From: Distichodus sexfasciatus
Taxonomy: Eukaryota; Chordata; Actinopteri; Characiformes; Distichodontidae
Length of the DNA stretch: 64,000 nt
NCBI GenBank assembly: GCA_032718565.1
Contig: JAVGVS010000863.1
Coordinates: 1 to 64,000, forward strand
Direction of reading: 5' to 3'
Part shown: piece by piece, positions 12,412 through 23,501 of the stretch
Layout: the number at the start of each line of letters is the position of its first letter
Position numbering within the stretch: the first letter of the stretch is position 1
Program-made: the position numbers and the translations under genes
The notes under the pieces: model-generated
Told to the model about the DNA's origin: nothing
Seen by the model: the letters and a program-made list of their open reading frames with translations, nothing else
Databases searched by the model: none

Positions 12412-12747
12412 CGGTGAAACATAGAAGTATGGTTAGCATTGCGCCTCACAGCGAAAGGTCCTGAGTTGAACCCGAGGGGCGGCAAGTAGGGCCTTTCTGT
12501 GTGAGTTTGCGTACCCCTCCCGTGTTAGTGTGGGCTTCCTCGAGGTCTCGGATATAGGTAGGTGGTGACTCTAAGTGGCCCCTCAAGGTGTGAATGTCAG
12601 TGTGATTGTGTGAGTGTGTGTGCCCTGCGGTGTGTTGGCTCCTACTCAGGGTTCTTCCCGCCTTGTGCCCGCAAGTTCCTGGAATAGGCTCCGGTTCCCC
12701 CGCGACCCCAGTTGGGATTAAGTGGTTCAGCTAATGACTGACTGACT
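12412..12747 (+). mobile_element. Degraded DANA-like SINE
   Basis: Nearly full length but much diverged from the copy at 7542. The B box region (TGAGTTGAACCC), the CCAGTTGGGATTAAGTGGTT tail and a terminal (TGAC)n tail are recognisable. Confidence 0.85.
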
Positions 12748-12769
12748 TTGGTAACCATCCCACAGACAT

Positions 12770-13018
12770 AAGCAGGTCATTTGGAGTGCGCTAACATCAA
12801 TTGTCATGAAGCGCTTTGAGAGAGATAACAGGTCAACAGAGAATGCAGTTTTAGAAGCGGCTTTCCAGCAGTAATCCCCAATAAACTGGTTAACAAACTC
12901 AACAACCTGGGACTAACCATCACTCTCTGCTGATGGATTCTGGACTTTAACTGACTAACAAATCAGAAAACGTCAGGGTGGAAAACTGCACGTCATCCAC
13001 TCTCAACCTCACCACAGA
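12770..13018 (+). mobile_element. Non-LTR retrotransposon reverse-transcriptase fragment
   Basis: Broken + strand frames read ALTSIVMKRFER, then NKLNNLGLTITLC and WILDF, then RVENCTSSTLNLTT. These correspond, in order, to conserved reverse-transcriptase blocks of a fish LINE just before the expected APQGC motif, which is missing. Several frameshifts and stops; dead fragment. Confidence 0.7.
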
Positions 13019-13020
13019 CA

Positions 13021-13232
13021 TTTACGTTTACAGCATTTAGCAGGCGCTCTTATCCCAGAAGCTTGCATTCTCTAATTTTTTTTTAAGGGACAGTTCTAGA
13101 GCAACTTACGTTAGAGGTCTTGCTCAGGGACCCCAATGTTAGTAACGCCAGAGTCAGATTGGAACCCACAACCTCTTGGTCCCAAAGTGAGTGTCCTACC
13201 ACTAGGCCAACAACACCCACAGGGCACCACCT
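13021..13232 (-). mobile_element. tRNA-headed SINE, minus orientation
   Basis: The tail at the left (TTACAGCATTTAGCAGGCGC) is the widespread teleost GCATTTAGCAGACGC motif. The right end reads on the minus strand as a tRNA-like head (CCTAGTGGTAGGACACTC, AACCAAGAGGTTGTGGGTTC). A related head is found at 60838-60960. Confidence 0.65.
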
Positions 13233-15329
13233 TGAAATTTATTGTCCTTTAGCCCAGTCCTCTTTATTCTGTTCACTCTGACGGTCCCTCATTGCAGATA
13301 ACGCCATGTTAGTTATTAATTGAATTGAGATTCGTTCTCTGCTCAAAATATTCGCATCCATTCCAAAATGGATTTTAACGTTTTCAACTTACATAATGGC
13401 ATTATATAATATTAGAGGCTATATAATATTAATAATAATACACCTATTCAAAAACTGCTTAACCTATCTTCACAAATTCATCGATATTAAGGCCGGAGAA
13501 AGTTGTAACTAGTTACCATTTAAAAGTATGTTTGTATCCCATCTGAGTCCTGTTAGTATTTTAGTGTTTTTGTTTTGTTTGTTTTGTTTGTTTGTGTAAG
13601 GCGTTGGCTGGTTTTGCCGGTGTGTGTAGTGTGTTGTGCGCAATTCACGTTGCTGGAGTCGTGTCACAAATCACAGCTTGCTGCTTTATTTCACCAGGCA
13701 GTGCAGCTCGTCCCAGAATTGATAGATGTTGACCGAGGTTGTGGCCTAAGCGTCTTGAGTGATGGGCCGGGCCGGGCGTTGCATGAGTAGGACAGAGAAA
13801 CTATAATCTAAATATAAATGACAAAGGTAACGTTCGTATAGAGATAAGGATAGATATGAGGCTTTGCTCTTAACAACAGCTCAGCACATGAACCGTTTAC
13901 GATGTTTTATGCTTTCAGTATAAATATATTTGTTGCTTTGAGTCAAAGTACAAATAATTTGGGTTAAATGTGAAGTTATTGCAGTTAAAAGTTTTAGTTG
14001 AATTAGAGTATTTGTCGTATTGCTTTTCACAAATATGCATTCAAAGTCTTTACAAAATTAACCCATTAAACACTTCATCCTCCGGACTCCATCTTGGAGC
14101 TGCCAAAACATGCGGAGATTACCCTGACGTCTGGAGGATGGGCACGGTAGCCTGTCAGATGCCACTTTCTGCCAATTTAACACCAAACAGAAACACCCGC
14201 TAGTTGAAAATAGCCGTCTTTGAAAGAAAAAATTGTTAAACCAAAAGCTAAACCATTTCAAAGGCAGCTTTGCTACTGATAAGCAGTGTTGGAAGTAACA
14301 TTTTAAGGAAGTTAACGCAGTTACAGTAACATGTTTTTGCTGTAATACAGTAATATAAAGTATTTCTAATCAATATTATTTTCATTACATATTTCAATAA
14401 TGTACGTAACAACACTTTTAACACGAAATTTAGCGCCGTATTGTTTTTATTTATCACCAAAACTGTGAGACCTTTGGCAGCAAGAGAAAAATAGTGTAGA
14501 GTGTATGTCTGCAGTCATTATGCTACATCATACCCTCACTGGTGATAGAATGAACTGCAATAAGCTACATTTTAGCGTTTCACAATGCCCTTCTTCCGCA
14601 ATTATTTTAGTAAAAAGTAGCTCAAAAGTAATGTAAGAAATGCATATCACGCATGACAATTTGAAGTTTTTTGATTATACTGTACTGGAATCAATTACTT
14701 TGAAAATAACTAACTAACTAGTCCATCAATCTGGTACCTTTTTGCTGATAAGCTCCTGCAAAAAAAAGTAGTTAAGTTAGTAGCGTCACTAGTTTTTAGT
14801 TAGCTACTCCATCTAAAACATCAGCCTCATCGCTGTTGTCCCTCAAGCACCAACACGGGCATCATCTATCGGTCCTCAAACCCCCAAACATCTGCCCGAT
14901 CAAAATTTCGCTCACAAGCGCCCGAACCTGAGAGAACCAGTCCGACTCTCGTTCCCAAAGCGAGATTTCCAAATCGAGGATCTGCGGTCCAGAGCCAAAA
15001 CAACTTAGCTGCTCCTTTTCATGCCTCTCGCTCATATCAGCCGGCTCTGCAAGGTTGTTGGGGTTTTTTTGTATTGATTTTTCTATTAAAGCCCATCAGT
15101 CCGTTGGCTGTAGTGAGGCTCACCAGCCTGATGATGGTTAATGGTGTGGTCATTTTTCACTATATAGATGCTATTTCACACTTCATCAGATTTAAACCAG
15201 AGCCTGGGCTTTTCAGTGAGATGGCTTGAGTTTTCTGCTTGGGGTTCGACGCCAGTGTTGGGTATTAACTTATCAATATGACGCTACTTTTAAACTGGCT
15301 ATAAACTTTAAGTAACCTTTAATTTCACA
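13233..15329. other. Gene-free stretch with minor dispersed repeats
   Basis: About 14078-14230 resembles 21380-21500 (shared pattern GACTCC..CT..CAGCTGCC and CTAGTTGAAAATAG), so this is a low-copy dispersed repeat. Near 14285 the sequence begins CAGTGTTGGAAGTAAC, like a common teleost non-autonomous transposon terminus. No exon recognised. Confidence 0.4.
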
Positions 15330-17960
15330 AATGTATCACGATAGGGCAGTTGGTAGTGTAGCAGTTCTGAGAAATTGGCCCGGTAAAAGATACGCTGAAG
15401 TACTTATGAGTCAGGTGGCGTCCCCAAACACTGCTACCCCTGGTGCTGCCAAGCTCTCCACTGCTCCTTTCATGGAATGGTCAAATTCAGGTCACATTTT
15501 GGGACAGTTCTAGTGGAATGGTTAGGGAGTTGGCCCATGACTGGAGGGGTCGTTCGGTTCAAGCCGGGATGGTAAAGGTACTACTGAGGTACTCATGAGC
15601 CAGGTACCGTCCCTAAGCACTGGGTCAAATCAGGAGTCACATTTTAGCTCAGTTGGAAGTGTAAAGGTTGAGTTGGCCCAGTGCTTAGGGGCCAGTACCT
15701 GCTCATGAGTACCTCAGTAGTACGCTATCATCCCAGTACCATCCCTAAGCACTGGGTCAAATCCAGATGTCACATTTTGGGTCAGTTGGAAGTGTAAAGG
15801 TTAGGGAGTTGGCCCCGTGACCAGAAGGTCGCTGGTTCAAGTGCTGGACCGGTAAAGGTACCACTGAGGTACTCATGATTAAGGTGTCTAAGCAGTGAGT
15901 AAAATGCTGAGGTCACATTTAGGGGCAGGTGGTAATTATAATGGTTAGGGTTGGCGTGACCAGAAGAGCCTTCAGTTCAAGTGCTGGACGATGAGGTACC
16001 CACACTAGAGGTACTCATGAGTAGTGCTGTCCCCAAGCAGTAAGGTAAAATGCTGAGGTCACACACATTTAGGGGCAGGTGGTAAGTGTAATGGTTAGGA
16101 GTTGGCCCGTGACCAGAAGGGCGTCAGTTCAAGTGCTGGACGGTAAAGGTACCACTGAGGTACTCATGAGTAGATGCCGTCCCAAGCAGTGAAATCATCT
16201 TTGGGGTCACATTTTAGGGCAAGGTGTTAGTGTAATGGTTAGGGAGTTGGCCCGTGACCAGAGGTTGCCAGTTCAAGTACTGGACGGTAAAGTACCACTG
16301 AGGTACTCATGGAAGTAGATGCCGTCCCAAGCAGTGAAATAAAATGCTGAGGTCACACATTTAGGGGCAGAGTGGTAGTGTAATGGTTAGGGTTGGCCCG
16401 TATTGACAGAAGGACGTCAGTTCAAATTGCTGGACGATAAGGTACCACTGAGGTACTCATGAGTAGATACTGTCCCAAGCAGTGAGTAAAATGCTGAGGG
16501 TCATTTAGGGGCAGTTGGTAGTATGTAATGGTTAGGGAGTTGGCCCCATGACCAGAAGAGCAGCCAGTTCAAGTCCTGGACGGTAAAAGTACCACTGAGG
16601 TACTCATGAGTAAGGTACCATCCCAAGCAGTGGAAGGTAAATGCTGAGGTCACATTTGGGAAGGTGGCCAGTGTAATGGTTAGGAGTTGGCCTGCTGTGA
16701 CCCAGAAGATGCCATGGGTTCAAGTGCTGGACGGTAAAGGTACCACTGAGGTACTCATGAGAGTGGAGTACTGTCCCCAAGCAATGTGAGTAAAATGCTG
16801 AGGTCACATTTAGGGGCAGGTGGTAATTAGCAACGGTTAGGGAGTTGGCCTCATGATCATGAGGTTGCCGGTTCAAATACTGGACCAGTAAAAGGTACCA
16901 CTGAGGTACTCATGAGTAAGGTACTGTCCCAAGCAGTGGAAGTAAAATGCTGAGGTCACATTTAGGGGCGAATTGTTAGTGTAGCCAATAATGGTTAGGA
17001 GTTGGCCCGTACGAGCCAGAAGGATGTCAGTTCAAGTGCTGGACGGTAAAGGTACCACTGAGGTACTCATGAGTAAGGTACTGTCCCCAAGCAGTGAGTA
17101 AAATGCTGAGGTCACATTTAGGGGCAGGTGGTAGTGTAATGGTTAGAGGTTGGCCCGTGACCACCAGAAGAGCAGCCAGTTCAGGGCTGGACGGTAAGGT
17201 ACCGCTGAGGGTACTCGCGGTAAGGTACCATCTAAGCAGTGAGTAAAATGCTGAGGTCACATTTAGGGGCAGTGGTGAGTGTGTGGATTTAGGAGTTGGC
17301 CCGTGACCAGAAGGTGGCAGTTCAAGTGCTGGACGGTAAAAATTATAATTGCTCATAGGTAAGGTACTGTCCCAAGCAGTGAGTAAAATGCTGAGGTCAC
17401 ATTTAGGGCAGTTGGTGGTGTAATGGTTGGGCGTTCGCCCGTGACCAGAAGGTCGCCGGTTCAAGTGCTGGACGGTGAGTACCACTGAGGTACTCATGAG
17501 GAAGGTACTGTCCCCAGAAGCAGTGATGAAATGCTGAGGTCATTTTAGGGCAGGTGGTAGTGTAATGGTTGAGGAGTTGGCCCGTGACCCAGAAGGTGGC
17601 GGTTCAAGTCACTGGACGATAAGGGAGTACCACTGAGGTACTCATAGGTAAGTACTGTCCCAAGCAGTGAGTAAAATGCTGAGGTCACATTTGAGAGGGG
17701 CAGGTGGTAGATGTATTAATGGTTAGGGAGTTGGCCCGTGATCAGAAGGTTGCCAGTTCAAGTCCTGGACCGGTAAAGGTACCGCTGAGGTACTCGTGAG
17801 CAAGGTACGTCCCCAAACACTGGAGTCAAATGCAGAGGACACATTTTTGGGTCAGGCGGTAGCGTATGAGTTGAAATTGGCTCCATATCCTATTTGAAGG
17901 TTGTCAGTTCAAGTCGGACCCATTAAAGATACCAATAGGGTACTCATGAGTAAAATACTG
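15330..17960 (+). repeat. Tandem satellite of about 17 units derived from a tRNA-type SINE
   Basis: Units of about 145-155 bp repeat the pattern GTGTAATGGTTAGGGAGTTGG, CCAGAAGGTCGCCGGTTCAA, GGTACCACTGAGGTACTCAT, GTCCCAAGCAGTGAGTAAAA, TGCTGAGGTCACATTTAGGG. Each unit has the pol III A box (TAGTGTAATGG) and B box (GTTCAAGTC). Single dispersed copies of the parent SINE lie on the minus strand at 26228-26310, 58192-58408 and 60965-61155. The Pro/Leu/Ser-rich minus-strand frames in the array are shadows. Confidence 0.92.
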
Positions 17961-18495
17961 AGTAAAATGGCAGCACGATTCAAGCCCACTCAAGATGACC
18001 ACGTACTGGACGACTGAGAACCTCCTCAGACAAATGTCATTTTGTCAATTGAGTCCTCACTTTCTCTCGTCTGACCCTCTTGTATTTCCAGCTCGGCTCA
18101 GAGCGATTCCCGTCCAACTCGCCCCCGAGCCGGACACGCGGTTCACTTTCTTTAGCAGTCTCACTGTTGCTCAAATTCAATTTTCGGCTCTGACCCTGAG
18201 GCTAAGTTGGTTTAAGAAGAAGCTTGCAAATGACTCTTACGGCTCGGAGAGCACACAGTGGGGTTAATGGAGGCTGAGGAGGTTCAGCAAACTCAGCGAG
18301 GGAGTGGGAATAAAACTCATCTCTGCTGGGATCACCAAGCTCTCCGTCCCTATCAAAGACTTTGTTCTGTTATTAATCAATCCTGAATCAACGCCAACCG
18401 CATTGAGAACCTCCTTGCTTTATCCTCATCTCACCACCCTTCACTCACACGCAGGAGCTAAAGTCCCCATAAACACGTCCTAAAGCGTCTTCTAC

Positions 18496-18499
<4 letters not shown>
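17961..18499. other. Gene-free stretch
   Basis: An open frame at 17995-18267 shows no recognisable domain. No repeat recognised. Confidence 0.4.
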
Positions 18500-18536
<37 letters not shown>

Positions 18537-19248
18537 GTGTTTTCTCTGTCTCTCTCTCCACTCCCTCCAACTAACCCTCTCTTTCTCCCTCTCTCCTTTG
18601 CCAGCCTCCCTTTCCCTCCCTCTCTTTCTTTCTCTCCTTCTTCCTCTCTCTTTTTCTCCTTCATCCTCCCCCTCTCTCTTCATCCTTCTCTCTCTCTCTC
18701 TCTTCCCCTCTCTCTCCCCTTCTCTCTTCATCCTTCTTTCTCTCTCTCCCCCTCTCTCTTCATCCTTCTCTCTCTCTCTCCATCCTTCTCTCTCTTTCCC
18801 TCCTTTCTCACTCTCGCCAGCTCCCTCTTCTCCTCTTCTGTCTCCCTCTCTATTTCTTTTGCTCTCTCTTTCTCCTTCTTCCTCTCTCTTTATTCCTTTG
18901 TCCTTCTGCCTTTTGCTCTGCCCCCTGTTCCTCTCTCTTTCTCTCCTCTCTCACCCTCCCCTTGTCCCTCTCTAACTCTCTCCCTCTCTTTCTTCACTCT
19001 GGCTTTCTCTCTCTCCACCGCTCCCCTTTCACTCTTTCCCTTTCTTTTGCTCTTCCTCTCTTCTCCTTCTCTCTGTCTGTCCCTCCCCCTTCTTCTCTCT
19101 CTTCCTGTCCCCACACCTCTCCTTCTCCCTCTCTTCCTTCCTCCTTCATCCTCTCTCCCTCTTTCTTTCTCTCCTTCGCCCCTTCTTTCTCTCTATCCCT
19201 TTCTCCTTCTCTCCCCTTCTCCCTCTCTTTTCCTCCTTCACTCTGCCC

Positions 19249-19291
<43 letters not shown>

Positions 19292-19475
19292 GCCCTCCCT
19301 TCGCCTTCTCTCTTTCATTCTTTCTCTCTCTATCCCTCTCTCCATCCCCATTCCCTCCCTTTCTCTTCCTCTCCCTCTCCTCCCTCCTTCTCCCCATTTC
19401 TCTCTCCCCTTCTTCCACTTTCTTTCTCTCACTTCCCCCCCTCTCTCTCCCTCTCCCTCTCTCTTCCGTCTTTCC
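18500..19475. repeat. 1-kb polypyrimidine (CT-rich) tract
   Basis: Almost pure C/T on the + strand with short (CT)n, (CTTT)n and (CCCTCT)n runs, interrupted at about 19271-19291 by a (CA)n block. Long frames on either strand (Ser/Leu/Pro on +, Arg/Glu on -) are compositional artefacts. Confidence 0.96.
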
Positions 19476-20159
19476 TCCTGATGGACTGCACGATGGACAT
19501 TGATGTATACAGTTAATCCCAGCACCATTTAGGCTAAAGCTCCTTCTTTCGGGGAATTAAACGCATCTGTGTCTTCATCTCCAGGCGATGTCCAATCAGC
19601 AGCGAGCTCACACCGAGCCCCCCTCGGGGCCCCTCTCTCCCGAACTCTACTTTTAATTAGATTACATCTCAGACACTCTACTTAATGAAACGCCTGAGGA
19701 AGATTATTGCAAGTTTTAAACCAATCAGAGGAGCCGTGTGTGAAACAGCGTTCGAGACGGGCCTTTTTCCTCGACGCCACGATCAACCGTCCATCGCCGT
19801 CTGGTGCGGGGAAGGAAATCTGCAGTTTCACCTGTGTGTGACTTTTAGTGCGCAGACCTCTACGGCAGTCAACAACAACATGCTCGGTATTAAGATCTTG
19901 CTTCCTCGGTTTTGCACCGTAGCAATGACTGCGACAATTAATGACGCACTTTAAACATTAATGAGACGTTAGACGTTAATGAGTTCTGAATTGGAATTGT
20001 ACGAAAACGCGTTGCTAATTTGAATATCACAAACATTTATGTAAAATTAGCACCAACCACTGAAGCGATCGACAATGGCATGTTTGTTATATAAAAAATG
20101 AGTTTTGCACTAAAACATCACTTTTAAAGCACCACCCAGTGTGGCTAATTTTATACTGA
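19476..20159. other. Gene-free stretch
   Basis: Unique-looking sequence. The frame at 19685-19954 has no recognised motif. Confidence 0.35.
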
Positions 20160-20283
20160 AGAATTTACACTACCCCCACCCTCCTGTCGTTCAAACAAAA
20201 ATTAAAAACTTATCTTTTCCCAGCCAACAATAAAGTTTTGTTCCTTTTATTTCGATCCCGGTATCGGTATCGGTGCATCCCTA
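20160..20283. mobile_element. 3' fragment of the hAT family found at 1636-2706
   Basis: Shares CCAGCCAACAATAAA and CTTTTGTTCCTTTTATTTC-like sequence with 1845-1935, then jumps to the terminal GGTATCGGTGCATCCCTA. This is an internal-deletion derivative. Confidence 0.75.
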
Positions 20284-20409
20284 ATTTGTAAAACTTTCTA
20301 ATTTGCATGTGCTAAAGCTATATAATCTATTTTGCATGCAGTTTTTCTGGTCGACGCATCGTTTACGGCGCTTTGCTCCTCACAATTTTTGGAGGTCTTA
20401 CATGCATTT

Positions 20410-20567
20410 TCATTCCTTCATTCCTTCATTCATTCATTCATTCATTCATTATCCGACCTGCTTAACCCCAACCAGGTTCGCGGACCTTATGGCCGACCCG
20501 GGAATCAAACCCAGGACCTTCTCGCTGTGATGCAGCAGCGCTAACCACTGCTCCACGGTGCCGCCCC
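20410..20567 (-). mobile_element. Internally deleted DANA-like SINE, minus orientation
   Basis: A (CATT)n tail at left, then the reverse complement of the tRNA-like head (GGAATCAAACCCAGGACC and GGTGCCGCCCC). The SINE body is missing. Confidence 0.8.
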
Positions 20568-21555
20568 GGTCTTGCGCGCATTTTGGTAATCACTTTGTCA
20601 CAGACGTAATCCTAAATCCAGGAAGATTTGAAAATCGGTTGACGTTTGCATAAGTTATGTGCTCCCTTTTGATTTCAGCGCACTCCTACTCAGCACTATT
20701 CCGAAAACCCCTGCTCTAATCTCGGCTCAATACAAACACAATTTATTCCGCCAGCATTTTAACCTCGGCTAAAGCCTTTTACAAAGCGGCCTGTGGAGAG
20801 AGTCGGCCGTTATGTATTAAGTATGCGACGTGGAGACGTCGGGCGAGGCATGTAAAGCACAGGTCCTCGTTCCCATGCGTTTTTTTTGTTTCAACACGTG
20901 TAGCGGCTCTGTTGTTTTGGATGTGGCGAGGAGCAGCTCATGCATTTTTAATGGAAAGCTCTCTTCATAAATCCCAGCAGCTCCGGGAAGCCGGGAGTCG
21001 GCCCTGACAGCGCGTCGGAGTCCAGATTACTCCGGGGTGTAAATAATAAGTGTGTAGCCTCGCTAATAGAGGTAGAGCTCGCTTACGCCAAAGTCTGTCA
21101 CCGCTCTGTATTCCCCACTGTATTTACACCGCGTTGTGGAAGCTGCTTTAAAACGCTGTTCCAGCTACAAGCTACTTCCGATCATCAGAGCATCTAAGCC
21201 ACAGTCGAGCTCCTGTTTTAACTGAATAATCAACTAAAGTAGCTCAAATTTGTGCTGTAGGATAGTCTTAAGGCATTAAGTTAAAATGATGTTAATTTAT
21301 AGCTTGTGGAAGTTACACTCTAACGTGTAAGTTCTGTCCGTTTCATCATTTTGATCAGTATGGTCACAGATTCTCGCTTTCATCTTGGATAAGATGGACT
21401 CCGTCCTCCGACTCCGTCTCACAGCTGCCGAGAGCACACTGTGATGCAACAAGACGGTAGCCAATTCCACACCAGTCAGAAATAGTTGCTAGTTGAAAAT
21501 AGATCATATATATATATATATATACTGTATATGTAAATAATTTGAAAAACATCAA
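20568..21555. other. Gene-free unique stretch
   Basis: No exon recognised. The segment 20760-21150 is low in repeats and compositionally balanced. A TATA dinucleotide run sits at about 21508-21530. Confidence 0.35.
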
Positions 21556-21785
21556 GCTGGCTTTTAAAATTATTTTTAATTGACTAATAAAGAGAAATAA
21601 AAAGTTAACATAAAAAAATAAAACATAACAAAGTGGCGATAACAATGGAACAACGTATCAGTCTGGCTTTTAAAATTCTTTTTAATTGACTAGTTTTAAG
21701 TTGTTCCACTGTTCAGTTATCACCACTTCATTATGTTTTATTTGTTAATTTTTTAGCTCTTTATCGTTCCTATTTGCTATTTTTA
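21556..21785. repeat. Imperfect inverted repeat with an internal direct repeat
   Basis: AATAAAACATAACAAAGTGG (from about 21618) is complemented by CCACTTCATTATGTTTTATT (from about 21723), in arms of about 65 bp. A 31-bp segment starting GGCTTTTAAAATTATTTTTA is repeated directly about 105 bp later. A degraded hairpin MITE is the likeliest origin. Confidence 0.65.
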
Positions 21786-22705
21786 CTGTCTTACACTTTA
21801 TATTCGTATTGCTAACTCTGTAACTACTAGTTTTGGCAGATTTGCTTTCTAAATATGAAGCACTTTTGACTGCAATTTTATTATCAGTCTTCAGACGTGT
21901 GGTAAAATTTCTGTCACAGATCTATATAGTATTTGTGAGCTGAGACTGTCTGGCTTTGGAGTATTTGTCTTTTCATTTTTACAGCAGACATAAATTAGCG
22001 CAAAATATTGCTTATCTGTGTTCTTGATTAGTAATAATTAGTATCAGTATCGTCCCTAATAAAAGATATTGAACGACCCGTAATTCTTAGGAATCGCCCC
22101 GTCATACATTTATTTCACTTTAAATAATGACCGATACCAATAAACATCAAAATGCTAAATATCGGTATTGATAATCAGACGACCCCTAATATACACATAC
22201 ATTGCAGGAACAAGAATCTTCAAAATATTGGGATTATATGTTTTAAGTAAATGTTTGAGAATTTATAACAATGGAGAGACATGATTTAATACATAAATCG
22301 TAAATGCAGACTAAAAATATTGTGACGTTATTGGTGATGTCATCATCATCATCATCATCACCCCTCTATTCCCTTAACCCAACACATCCGTCCCCACGTA
22401 TCACACGCGCTTCCAGAGTGATCTTTGTGAATTCCGTCGTCTGTATCATTATTTAGTAATGGCTGGATGTAATGAGGCGTGCGCTGGTGTCATTAAACGA
22501 AGACAGTCAAAGTAAATGGGGCTGTGGAGAGATGACAGAGCGGGTCCACTCCATATTTATTTACGCAATAATAAAGTCTTTAGATATTAATGAAATTAAA
22601 AAACCCAGCTGTCTGGCCCGTTATACCGTGATTGATTAGCGATCCGAATTACGCAGTAACGATCTTTTAATGACCTGTATGTGCTGAATTTTAACATCAG
22701 GAACA
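21786..22705. other. Gene-free stretch
   Basis: Contains a short (CAT)n run near 22340. No exon recognised. Confidence 0.35.
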
Positions 22706-23501
22706 TACACTACCAGTCAAAAGTTTGGACACACCTTCCCATTCAATGTTTTATTCTTTATTATCATGACTGTTTACATCGTAGATTCTCACTGAAGGCA
22801 CTATGAATGAACACATATGTGACCCGATCTGCTGTAGTGAGTCGGAAGTCGGCGTTCTATTTATTTAGATACGCACCGATTATGTTGACAAACATCAAAA
22901 ATACAGATTTTTCTTTTTTGGTCTTATATGAAAGAAAAGGTCTTCAAAATTAATCTGCTCTCCAAAAAAGAAAAATCGATATTTTTGTGATGTTTTTCAA
23001 CATAATCGGCCCGTATCTAAATAAATAGAACTTCCGACTCATTACGGCAGATCGGGTCACATATGGAAATATGTAGTAAACAAAAAGTGTGAAATAACCC
23101 AAAACATGCTTTCCATCTTAGATTCTTGAAAATGACCACCCTTTGCTTTGATCACTGCTTTGCACACTCTGGGATTCTCTCGATGAGCTTCATGAGGTAG
23201 TCACCTGAAATGGTTTTCCAACAGTCTCGAAGGAGTTCCCAGAGATGCTGAGCACTTGTTGGCCCTTTTGCCTTCACTCTGCGGTCCATCTCATCCCAAA
23301 CCATCTCGATTGGGTTTGGTCAGGTGACCGTGGAGGCCAGGCCATCTGGCGCAGCACTCCATCACTCTCCTTCTGGATCATATAGCCTTTACACAGTTCA
23401 TTCATAGTTTTGATGCCTTTAGTGAGAATCTACAGTGTAAATAGTAATGAAAATAAAGAAAAAACGAATGTGGTGTGTCCAAACTTTTGACCGGTAGCGT
23501 A
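22706..23501 (-). mobile_element. Tc1-like transposon with degraded transposase, split by a foldback element
   Basis: Termini CACTACCAGTCAAAAGTTTG and the complementary CAAACTTTTGACCGGTAG, with TA at both borders. On the minus strand (about 23100-23370) the transposase C-terminus is legible: WPPRSPD, then after a frameshift NPIEMVWDEMDRR, then QHLWELLRDCWKTISGDYL and IPRVCKAVIKAKGGHF. The Glu of NPIE is the third catalytic residue of the DD34E triad. The N-terminal DNA-binding half and both catalytic Asp regions are deleted, so the copy cannot be autonomous. Confidence 0.9.
22815..23064. mobile_element. Foldback hairpin transposon nested in the Tc1 element
   Basis: The element 22819-23060 consists of two roughly 100-bp arms that are near reverse complements, beginning GTGACCCGATCTGCTGTAGT and ending ACGGCAGATCGGGTCAC, around a short AT-rich centre. 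ATAT flanks it on both sides. The flanking halves of Tc1 join cleanly without it, which orders the insertions. A second copy is cut at the window start. Confidence 0.88.

Noticed and set aside
16604..17497. Minus-strand frames with repeated LPLNVTSAFYS motifs
   Set aside because: They repeat with the period of the SINE-derived satellite and contain no known domain.
15330..17960. CRISPR-like array of regularly spaced repeats
   Set aside because: The unit is a whole SINE with pol III boxes and no short repeat-spacer alternation; the genome is eukaryotic.
18537..19528. Ser/Leu/Pro-rich frames of 314 and 184 codons and Arg/Glu-rich minus frames
   Set aside because: Produced by a polypyrimidine tract that cannot form stop codons on +, with no protein-like composition or domain.
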